Source: an uncultured Rhodocyclaceae bacterium
Lineage (GTDB): Bacteria > Pseudomonadota > Gammaproteobacteria > Burkholderiales > Rhodocyclaceae
DNA: 64,000 nt
Reading direction: 5' to 3'
Assembly (NCBI GenBank): GCA_934271525.1
Contig: CAKQRL010000010.1
Location: 1 to 64,000, forward strand
The notes beneath the pieces were generated by a model. The model had not been told where the DNA came from and did not search any database. It saw nothing but the letters and a program-made list of their open reading frames with translations. Positions 17,186 to 23,988 of this stretch are shown in pieces (position 1 is the first letter of the stretch; every line of letters starts with the position of its first letter). The position numbers and the translations under genes were made by a program.

Positions 17186-19975
17186 ATGATATCCATTTTG
17201 CAACAAAAACAAAATGCCGCAGCATTTGTTTTTCGTTGGGAAAACAAAGGCGATGAAAAACAAGATACCCAACTTTTTTGGTTGGATTTTTTAGAAAATG
17301 TTTTAAACATTGCCAACGCCACGCAACAAATTGAATTTGAAAAAAAAGTCGGGTTAAAAAACACTTCTTTTATTGATGCTTATTTAAAAGAAACCAAAGT
17401 TTTAATTGAACAAAAATCCAAAGAAATAGATTTAAACAAACCGCAAAAACAATCGGATGGTTCTTTTTTAACGCCGTTTGAACAAGCGCATCGTTACAAT
17501 GCGGCATTGCCGTTTAATGAACGTGCACGTTTTATTATTATTTGCAATTTTAAGGAATTTCATATTTATGATTTTAATTTACAAAATCCTTTGAAACAAA
17601 AACCGCAAGTTTTTTATTTAAAAGAATTGCCAAAACATTTTGACCATTTTTCTTTTTTAATTCACAAAAACCAAAATATTTTTGAAAAAGAAAAAAACAT
17701 TTCCATTCAAGCGGCAACACTCATTGGAAAATTGCATGAAGCCTTATTAAAACAATACGGCGAAAATCGCAAAGATGATGATTTTGTTTTAAAAAATTTA
17801 AACAAATTGTGTGTGCGTTTGGTATTTTGTTTTTATGCGGAAGATTCGGGCATTTTTCCAAAAATGAATCAACTTGGGCATTATTTGGAAGGTTTTAAGG
17901 CGGAAAATGCGGGCGAAGCCTTGGAAAAATGTTTTAAAATTTTGAACACGCCTATTGAACAACGTCCGCTTTCTTTAAAAGAAGAATTAAAAGCTTTTCC
18001 GTATGTGAATGGTGGTTTGTTTGACAATGCGCAAAATGATGAAATTCCGCCGATAAACGAAGAGATTTTTAACATTTTGGTTAAAGATTGTTCGCTGGGT
18101 TTTGATTGGTCGGGCATTTCACCCACCATTTTTGGTGCGATGTTTGAATCCACTTTGAATCCAGCCACTCGGCGCCAAGGCGGCATGCATTACACCTCTA
18201 TTGAAAACATTCACAAGGTGATTGACCCATTGTTTTTGGATTCTTTAAAGGAAGAATTGCAAAAATTGTTGAATGCGCCGTTGGGCAAAAAGCGTGCAAA
18301 AAATTTGCGTGAATTTCAAAAAAAATTGGCAAGTTTAACTTTTTTAGACCCGGCTTGTGGTTCGGGGAATTTTTTGACTGAAACGTATATTTCCTTGCGG
18401 CGTTTGGAAAATGAATGTTTGCAAGCGATTAACCAAGGCAATGCGGATTTGTTTTGGAACAATTTGGATTTTTCGCCTGTTTTGGTGAATTTGGGGCAAT
18501 TTTTTGGCATTGAAATCAATGATTTTGCGGCATCGGTTGCCAAAACGGCGTTGTGGATTGCGGAATTGCAAATGCTTTTTGAAACGGAGATGATTTTAAA
18601 AAAAGATTTGGATTTTTTGCCGCTGAAAAATTACACGCATATTGTGGAAAACAACGCCTTGCGTCTGGATTGGAATGAAGTTATTCCCGCTGAAAATTTA
18701 AATTATATTTTGGGCAACCCGCCTTTTTCGGGCGCACGTGTAATGGGCAAAGAACAAAAAGAAGATTTATTCAACGTTGCCAAAAACATTAAAAATGCGG
18801 GCAATTTGGATTATGTTTGCGGTTGGTTTTTAAAAGCCGCCGATTTTATTCAAAACAACCCCGTGCAATGCGCTTTTGTTGCCAGCAATTCCATTTGCCA
18901 AGGCGAACACGTGGCGCTTTTGTGGCAAGTGATTTTTGAAAAAGGATTCCACATTGATTTTGCGCACCGCTCTTTTGTTTGGGATAGCGAAGCACAAGGC
19001 AAAGCGCACGTGCATTGTGTGATTGTGGGATTTTCAAAAAATCCACGGTCAACCAAAAAAAATTTTGAAAACAACAAACCGATTCTTGCCAAAAATATCA
19101 ATCCTTATTTAATTGATGCGCCTTTTGCTTTTTTAGAAAACAGAAAAAAACCTCTTTGCAAGGTCAAAGAAATGGGAATCGGAAATAAACCAATTGATGG
19201 AGGTTTTTTAATCTTTAATAAAACTGAAAAAAATGATTTTCTAAAAAAAGAACCACTGGCAAAAAAATTTATGAAACCTTATATGATGGGTGAAGATTTT
19301 CTTAAAAAGAAACCTCGCTTTATTTTGTGGTTAGGCGAAGCGGCACCAAACGAATTAAAACAAATGCCACGGGTTTTAGAACGCCTAGAAAAAGTGCAAA
19401 ATTATCGTTTGCAAAGTAAAAGTAATAGCACAAAAAAAATTGCAGAAAAACCAACTCATTTTCACGTTGAAAATATTATAAAAACTGATTATCTTGCGAT
19501 TCCAAAAGTTACAAGTAATAGACGAATTTATATTCCCATTGATTTTTTAACAGCAAAAACTATTTCGGGCGATAAATTGCTTTGCATTCCAAATGCCACG
19601 CTTTACGATTTTGGAATTTTAACTTCCATTGTTCACAATGCGTGGATGCGAGTCGTTGGCGGACGTTTAGGAACAGGTTACAGCTATTCCATCGGCATTG
19701 TTTACAACAACTTCATTTGGCCTTGTGCCAACGAACAAGAACAAAGCCAATTAAGCGCTTTGGCGCAAAACATTTTGAATGCTCGGGCAAAATTCCCCAA
19801 CGCTTCTTTGGCGGATTTATACAACCCTTTGACCATGCCCGCCGAATTGTTAAAAGCACACCAACAAAACGATGCCTTTGTTTTAAAACTCTATGGTTTC
19901 AAACCCAAAACCAAAGAAAATGAAATTGTTGCCCACCTTTTCCAACTCTACGCCCAAAAAACCAAAGAAGAATGA
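17186..19975 (+). CDS. MmeI-like single-polypeptide restriction-modification enzyme (type IIL)
   Basis: At 929 aa this is close to MmeI in length and layout. The N-terminal nuclease module has D64-x10-E75-Q-K77, fitting the PD-(D/E)xK pattern at the place where MmeI carries its own. A helical linker follows. The gamma-class N6-adenine methyltransferase then shows motif I LDPACGSGNF (D388) and catalytic motif IV NPPF (N511). The C-terminal third should hold the target-recognition domain. One protein would therefore cut and methylate one strand of its site, recognition unknown. An intact ccgtgg word is read through in frame near residue 620 as KNPRST. Inverted elements flank the gene. Confidence 0.8.
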   Translation: MISILQQKQNAAAFVFRWENKGDEKQDTQLFWLDFLENVLNIANATQQIEFEKKVGLKNTSFIDAYLKETKVLIEQKSKEIDLNKPQKQSDGSFLTPFEQAHRYNAALPFNERARFIIICNFKEFHIYDFNLQNPLKQKPQVFYLKELPKHFDHFSFLIHKNQNIFEKEKNISIQAATLIGKLHEALLKQYGENRKDDDFVLKNLNKLCVRLVFCFYAEDSGIFPKMNQLGHYLEGFKAENAGEALEKCFKILNTPIEQRPLSLKEELKAFPYVNGGLFDNAQNDEIPPINEEIFNILVKDCSLGFDWSGISPTIFGAMFESTLNPATRRQGGMHYTSIENIHKVIDPLFLDSLKEELQKLLNAPLGKKRAKNLREFQKKLASLTFLDPACGSGNFLTETYISLRRLENECLQAINQGNADLFWNNLDFSPVLVNLGQFFGIEINDFAASVAKTALWIAELQMLFETEMILKKDLDFLPLKNYTHIVENNALRLDWNEVIPAENLNYILGNPPFSGARVMGKEQKEDLFNVAKNIKNAGNLDYVCGWFLKAADFIQNNPVQCAFVASNSICQGEHVALLWQVIFEKGFHIDFAHRSFVWDSEAQGKAHVHCVIVGFSKNPRSTKKNFENNKPILAKNINPYLIDAPFAFLENRKKPLCKVKEMGIGNKPIDGGFLIFNKTEKNDFLKKEPLAKKFMKPYMMGEDFLKKKPRFILWLGEAAPNELKQMPRVLERLEKVQNYRLQSKSNSTKKIAEKPTHFHVENIIKTDYLAIPKVTSNRRIYIPIDFLTAKTISGDKLLCIPNATLYDFGILTSIVHNAWMRVVGGRLGTGYSYSIGIVYNNFIWPCANEQEQSQLSALAQNILNARAKFPNASLADLYNPLTMPAELLKAHQQNDAFVLKLYGFKPKTKENEIVAHLFQLYAQKTKEE
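19036..19055 (-). repeat. ccgtgg element inside the MmeI-like gene
   Basis: AAAAAATCCACGGTCAACC is a full copy in coding sequence. The variant base makes TCA where the TAA and TGA variants of the same frame would be stops. Confidence 0.6.
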
Positions 19976-20042
19976 AAACAAAAAATCCACGGTGAGCGTT
20001 TTATTTTTTTTGAAAATTTTTGCACGTTCACCGTGGATTTTT
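19975..20042. repeat. Inverted ccgtgg element, left flank of the RelBE pair
   Basis: TCCACGGTGAGCG faces CACGTTCACCGTGGA. The 24-nt left part and 31-nt right part are identical to the copy at 20560; only the central T-rich loop differs. It can also act as a terminator for the MmeI-like gene. Confidence 0.8.
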
Positions 20043-20078
20043 GTCGTTAAAATAAAACAAACAAACAAGGAGAAAAAA

Positions 20079-20294
20079 ATGCAATTCACCATCAATTTAA
20101 GCCCGAGCAACGCCATTTTTTTGCAACAACTTTGCGGCAAAAACAAAATAGAAAATGTTTTGGAAGAAATGGTGGAAGAAATGCTTTTGGATATCCAAAT
20201 GTTGCCGCACATTGAAAAACTCAACACCGAATTTTTAAAACACCCAGAAAAAAAACGCCCCAGCAGTGAAATTTTTAAAGAATTCAATTTATGA
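20079..20294 (+). CDS. Antitoxin of a RelBE/ParDE-type pair
   Basis: This small 71-aa acidic protein is placed directly before a RelE-type toxin and overlaps it by four bases (ATGA). The start has a strong AAGGAG site seven bases upstream. Residues 23-38 (KIENVLEEMVEEMLLD) form a probable helix. I do not recognise the DNA-binding fold; the antitoxin call rests on size, order and overlap with the toxin gene. Confidence 0.7.
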   Translation: MQFTINLSPSNAIFLQQLCGKNKIENVLEEMVEEMLLDIQMLPHIEKLNTEFLKHPEKKRPSSEIFKEFNL

Positions 20295-20554
20295 TTTTTT
20301 ACTTCACGCCCAAAAGCGAAAAACAATTTGAAAAATTGAATCGCAATGCCCAACGCAGCATTTGCCTTTTGGTGCGCAAACTTGAAACAACGGAAAATCC
20401 ATTGTTATTGGGCAAACTCTTAAAAGGGAATTTAAAAGAATTTTGGCGATTCCGTGCGGGTGATTATCGCTTGATTTGCAAAATTGAAAACAACGCCATC
20501 ATTTGCCTTTATGTTGGCAACCGCCAAAATATTTACAAAGATTTCAACATTTAA
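20291..20554 (+). CDS. RelE/ParE-superfamily toxin
   Basis: This 87-aa protein has the RelE fold pattern. A basic helix (PKSEKQFEKLNRNAQRSI) is followed by LKGNLKEFWRFRAGDYRLIC and IICLYVGNRQNIYKD, matching the family consensus WR.R.GdYRli and vghR..vY. Proteins of this family cleave mRNA on the ribosome or inhibit gyrase; which applies is not shown. It forms a two-gene operon with the antitoxin, and the pair is bracketed by near-identical ccgtgg inverted elements. Confidence 0.85.
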   Translation: MIFYFTPKSEKQFEKLNRNAQRSICLLVRKLETTENPLLLGKLLKGNLKEFWRFRAGDYRLICKIENNAIICLYVGNRQNIYKDFNI

Positions 20555-20559
20555 AAAGC

Positions 20560-20626
20560 AAAACAAAAAATCCACGGTGAGCGCCATATTTTTTTGAAAA
20601 TTTTTGCACGTTCACCGTGGATTTTT
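20560..20626. repeat. Inverted ccgtgg element, right flank of the RelBE pair
   Basis: Second copy of the element at 19975, in the same orientation, six bases after the toxin stop and facing the convergent alcohol dehydrogenase gene. Confidence 0.8.
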
Positions 20627-20634
20627 TTCAAAAA

Positions 20635-21717
20635 TCACATTTTTTGCATATCCATCACATAACGGAATTGCCCGCTGCCGCTGGTCAATTTTTGGTAAAC
20701 CTCATCAATTTGCGTGGGTTGCACCAATTCAATTTCCGGGTAAATGTTGTGTTGAATTGAAAAATCTAACATTTCTTGTGTTTCATCAATGCCGCCGATA
20801 AGCGAGCCATAAACACGCCGATTGGCGCTATAAACAAAACTTGAAACCGCAATTTTGGGCATTTGTTCTGTTGGCGGCAAACCCACAAAACACAATTCGC
20901 CGCCGTATTTCAGCAAATTGACGTAATGCATCGGGTTGTAATGGGTGGGAATGGTGGAAATGATTAAATCAAAACGCTCCGGCACATTTTGCAGTTCGTC
21001 TGTAACGTAAAGCGCTTTGGCGCCAAGCTTCAAAGCCTCATCTTTTTTGCGGGTGTTGCGGGCAAAAACAAAAACTTCTGCGCCCATGGTTAAAGCGTAT
21101 TTCACCGCCATTACGCCCAAACCGCCAAAACCTGCCACGCCAACACGTGAATTTTTGCCCACTTTGCTAAAACGCAATGGCGAATAAGTGGTAATGCCCG
21201 CACACAAAAGCGGTGCGACTTTTTCTAATGGTGCGTTTGGTGGAATGCAAATGGCAAATTTTTCAGAAACAACAATGTTGTTGGAATAGCCGCCGTAAGT
21301 GGGTTCGTTGTTGTGAAAACAATCTTGGCAGTTGTAAGTAAAAACGGTTTGGCGATTTTCACAAAATTGCTCATGGCTTTCTTTGCAGGCAGGGCATTTG
21401 CCGCAAGAATTGACCATACAACCCACGCCCGCAAAATCGCCCACTTTGAATTTTTGAACATTTTTGCCGATGGCAACCACTCGTCCAGCTATTTCGTGGC
21501 CGGGCACCATTGGGTAAATACCTTCACTCCATTCGCTTTTGGCAGAGTGAATATCGCTGTGGCAAATGCCGGCAAAAAGAATTTCAATCAAAATGTCGGA
21601 ATCGCCCAAAGCGTGGCGTGTGGATTCAAAAGGCGTGAATTTTGCGTTTTTATCCGCAACAGCAAAACCTTTGAATGAAATGCGTTTGCCGCTGGTGGCT
21701 TCGTCAATGTATTGCAT
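20635..21717 (-). CDS. Zinc-dependent NAD(P) alcohol dehydrogenase (YahK/CAD-like)
   Basis: This is a cytoplasmic medium-chain dehydrogenase of 360 aa. Catalytic-zinc residues lie in GICHSDIH and PGHEIAG, the structural zinc in CGKCPACKESHEQFC, and the catalytic CAGITTYSP segment is present. The Rossmann loop is AGFGGLGVMAVKYA. This pattern is typical of the YahK/AdhC cinnamyl-type aldehyde reductases, so aldehyde reduction is the probable reaction. It follows an aldo-keto reductase on the same strand and may share the MerR-controlled cluster. The start has AAGGAG close upstream. Confidence 0.85.
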   Translation of the reverse strand: MQYIDEATSGKRISFKGFAVADKNAKFTPFESTRHALGDSDILIEILFAGICHSDIHSAKSEWSEGIYPMVPGHEIAGRVVAIGKNVQKFKVGDFAGVGCMVNSCGKCPACKESHEQFCENRQTVFTYNCQDCFHNNEPTYGGYSNNIVVSEKFAICIPPNAPLEKVAPLLCAGITTYSPLRFSKVGKNSRVGVAGFGGLGVMAVKYALTMGAEVFVFARNTRKKDEALKLGAKALYVTDELQNVPERFDLIISTIPTHYNPMHYVNLLKYGGELCFVGLPPTEQMPKIAVSSFVYSANRRVYGSLIGGIDETQEMLDFSIQHNIYPEIELVQPTQIDEVYQKLTSGSGQFRYVMDMQKM

Positions 21718-21744
21718 TTTTTCTCCTTTTTTTAAAAAAATTTT

Positions 21745-21760
21745 TGTTTACCGTGGAAAA
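21745..21760 (+). repeat. Single ccgtgg element
   Basis: TTGTTTACCGTGGAAAAA lies in the 46-bp gap between the aldo-keto reductase and the alcohol dehydrogenase, with no facing partner. Confidence 0.55.
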
Positions 21761-21763
21761 AAA

Positions 21764-22741
21764 TCATTTTCCACTAAAAACTGGAAAATGCGCATTTTCG
21801 CCGTAATCTTTGAAATTCAAGATTTTGAGAATCTCCAAATCTTGCGCTGAAATGGTGAAGTCGACGGCGGCGTTTTGGGCGATATGCTGGGGATTTGCAC
21901 TTTTGGGCAGCGGCAACACGCCCAAATCCAAGGCGTAACGAATGCAAAGTTGTGCGGCAGAAACCTTGTATTTTTCAGCCATTGCTTGCAATTCTTGGCT
22001 TTTCAACAAATTGCCGTGCGCAATGGGCGAATAAGCTTCCACCAAAATATTTTGTTTTTTGCAAAATTCCATGAGTTCAAAAGGCGTGTTGCCCACGTGC
22101 AAAAGAATTTGATTGACCATCGGCGCAACCTTGGCGGTGGACAAAATATTATTCAAATCCTTTTCTAAAAAGTTGGAAACGCCAATGGCGCGCACTTTGC
22201 CATTTTGAAGCGCTTCTTCCAAGGCGCGCCACACTGCGCGATTGCCTTCATCAAAATTGCCGTGGCGAAAACTATTCCACGGTTCTGCTGCGTGGATGAG
22301 CATCAAATCAATAAACGCCAAGCCCATTTTATTGAGCGTTTCATCAATGCTTTTTTTTGCCGTTTCAAAATCTTTGATTTCAGCGCGAATTTTGGAAGTG
22401 ATGAAAACATCATCGCGGTTGATAATGCCTTTTTCAATGGCGATTCGCAGTGCTTTGCCCGTGCCGTCTTCGTTGGCATAAGCTTGGGCTGTGTCAAAAT
22501 GGCGGTAATCGTTTTTTAAGGCGGCGTTGATGGCTTCTTGGATTTTATCGTTCGGGATGCGCCAAAGTCCCAAACCAATTTTGGGAATCTTCACGCCGTT
22601 TGAGAGTGTAAAAAACTCTGTGATGATTCTCGGTTTTTTCGCTGTTTTCGCCACCGTTTGTGAAGTTTGCGCGATGGCAGGATTCAAAAAACTCCCCGCC
22701 GCAAGGCTGACAGAAGCGTTCAAAAATTCTCTACGATTCAT
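21764..22741 (-). CDS. Tat-exported aldo/keto reductase
   Basis: This 325-aa protein starts with the twin-arginine signal MNRREFLNASVSLAAGSFL, then an Ala/Gln-rich cleavage region (AIAQ). The aldo/keto reductase barrel follows: NGVKIPKIGLGLW, catalytic D and Y in HFDTAQAYANE, K in FITSKIRAEI, and H in LMLIHAAEPW. The C-terminal LPLPKSANPQHIAQN binds NADP(H). Export of a cofactor-using reductase by Tat fits folding before export. The substrate is unknown. It lies between the MerR gene and the alcohol dehydrogenase. Confidence 0.82.
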   Translation of the reverse strand: MNRREFLNASVSLAAGSFLNPAIAQTSQTVAKTAKKPRIITEFFTLSNGVKIPKIGLGLWRIPNDKIQEAINAALKNDYRHFDTAQAYANEDGTGKALRIAIEKGIINRDDVFITSKIRAEIKDFETAKKSIDETLNKMGLAFIDLMLIHAAEPWNSFRHGNFDEGNRAVWRALEEALQNGKVRAIGVSNFLEKDLNNILSTAKVAPMVNQILLHVGNTPFELMEFCKKQNILVEAYSPIAHGNLLKSQELQAMAEKYKVSAAQLCIRYALDLGVLPLPKSANPQHIAQNAAVDFTISAQDLEILKILNFKDYGENAHFPVFSGK

Positions 22742-22784
22742 TTTTTCTCCAAAGTAAAAAAAATCAAAAAAAACAAAAAATCAA

Positions 22785-22800
22785 AAATCCACGGTAAACC
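22785..22800 (-). repeat. Single ccgtgg element
   Basis: AAAATCCACGGTAAACC lies between the MerR gene and the aldo-keto reductase, without a facing partner. Confidence 0.55.
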
Positions 22801-22812
22801 TTCAAAAAGTTT

Positions 22813-23280
22813 TTAAAAGCTTGCTTTGAGTTTTTTCTTGTTGGCAATGTTGTCTTGCAGGCTTTTGTAGGATTTTTTTTCAAAATTTTTGCGAAAATCT
22901 TCGCGCAGATTTTGCGCTGCTTCATTGTTGCGCTCTTGCATGAGCGTGATTTTCTTTTCCAAATGTTCCAATGCCGCTTGGTAGGTTTGGATAGTTTGCA
23001 AAATCTCCGCTTTTTGCGCATTCAAAATTTCAATGCGTTCGGGTAAAGATTCATCGCCAATTTCGCACAATTTTAAATATGCCAAAACGCGTTTGATTGG
23101 CATTCCCGTCTCGCGCAGGCATCGCACGGTGGTAACCCACAACACATCTTGTTCGGAAAACAAGCGGTAATCGTTGTTGTCTAGCATAATGTTAGGAAAC
23201 AAACCGCACTTTGCCCAATAGCGTAAAGTATGCGCACTGACTTTGGTTTTGTTTTCCAATTCTTTGATGGTGTATTGCAT
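22813..23280 (-). CDS. MerR-family transcriptional regulator
   Basis: This 155-aa protein has an N-terminal MerR helix-turn-helix (YTIKELENKTKVSAHTLRYW, then the LFPN and YRLFSEQD wing). The central region is DVLWVTTVRCLRETGMPIKRVLAYLKL, and a long coiled coil spans residues ~75-125. It has no metal-binding cysteine cluster at the end, as in the AdhR/NmlR-like aldehyde-responsive group. It overlaps the cupin stop by one base and is cotranscribed with it. The promoter upstream of the cupin has MerR-type geometry, suggesting autoregulation. Confidence 0.85.
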   Translation of the reverse strand: MQYTIKELENKTKVSAHTLRYWAKCGLFPNIMLDNNDYRLFSEQDVLWVTTVRCLRETGMPIKRVLAYLKLCEIGDESLPERIEILNAQKAEILQTIQTYQAALEHLEKKITLMQERNNEAAQNLREDFRKNFEKKSYKSLQDNIANKKKLKASF

Positions 23281-23762
23281 TATTGGCTCTCTGCTTTTTT
23301 AAGCGCTGTTTGATATTCCTCATCGCTTACTTTTTTGAGCCAAGTAACGTTTTGATTATTCAAATAACCCGTTAAAGCAATGTGTGCGCCCTTTTCATTG
23401 CCAGCCGCACCGTGAAAATGTTCAATATTCGGCGGGCATAAAATGGCATCGCCCACTTCGGCAATGTGCGCTTCGCCATTTTTTGTGGCGGTTAAAATTT
23501 TGCCTGCGGAAACAATCAAGGTTTGCCCAGCGGGATGCGTGTGCCAAGCGCTTCGGGCATTGGGTGAAAATTCCACCAAACCGCCGGAAAAGGGCATCCA
23601 TTCGGTTTTTTGGAAAATGTTAGTAACTTTTACCTTGCCGCTGAAAATATTATCAGGTCCATCAAACCCGCCCAAACTGCCTTTTTTGTTGAGTGTTTGT
23701 TCTGCCATAGCGCCTCCCGAAATGGTGATTGCCAAAAAAGTTGCACAAAGAAGTTTTTTCAT
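23280..23762 (-). CDS. Exported cupin-domain protein
   Basis: This 160-aa protein has a clear signal peptide (MKKLLCATFLAITISGGAMA) and one cupin barrel. Metal-binding residues lie in WHTHPAGQTLIVSAG and CPPNIEHFHGA (G...HxHxxxxE-like and G...H motifs). Similar small cupins are found beside aldo/keto reductases and alcohol dehydrogenases in stress-response clusters. The enzymatic role, if any, is unknown. It is the first gene behind the MerR-type promoter. Confidence 0.78.
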   Translation of the reverse strand: MKKLLCATFLAITISGGAMAEQTLNKKGSLGGFDGPDNIFSGKVKVTNIFQKTEWMPFSGGLVEFSPNARSAWHTHPAGQTLIVSAGKILTATKNGEAHIAEVGDAILCPPNIEHFHGAAGNEKGAHIALTGYLNNQNVTWLKKVSDEEYQTALKKAESQ

Positions 23763-23794
23763 TTGAATCCACTTTGAAAACGTAAGATTTTTAC

Positions 23795-23825
23795 TTTATA
23801 AAACCTTAGAGTAACTCTTATGCAA
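23795..23825 (-). promoter_or_regulatory. MerR-type promoter of the cupin-merR operon
   Basis: On the minus strand, -35 TTGCAT (23820-23825) and -10 TATAAA (23795-23800) are separated by 19 bp, longer than the usual 17. The spacer contains the dyad AGAGTTACTCT. A long spacer with a central dyad is the hallmark of MerR-regulated promoters, and a MerR gene is in the operon. Confidence 0.65.
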
Positions 23826-23874
23826 GACTCTTAACAAAAAAAATTGGATTTTTTTAAACGAGTGCATAGCACAA

Positions 23875-23905
23875 GACAAAATTCAAGCGGAATCCTGAAT
23901 TTGTC
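23875..23905. repeat. Hairpin downstream of the DUF262 gene
   Basis: GACAAAATTCA and TGAATTTGTC form a 10-bp stem with one bulged base around AGCGGAATCC. It is unlike the ccgtgg elements used elsewhere in the window and may have come in with the DUF262 gene. Confidence 0.5.
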
Positions 23906-23937
23906 ATATTGAGCGGGGGGCGTTTGATAAAGTAAGC

Positions 23938-23961
23938 CCTCTCTGCTAATCGGAAGAGAGG
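23938..23961 (-). terminator. Possible terminator of the DUF262 gene
   Basis: CCTCTCT (23938-23944) and AGAGAGG (23955-23961) form a 7-bp stem 28 bp after the DUF262 stop. No strong T tract follows, so termination is uncertain. Confidence 0.35.
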
Positions 23962-23988
23962 AAGATGTGGAGAATCTTTTTTAGAGAA

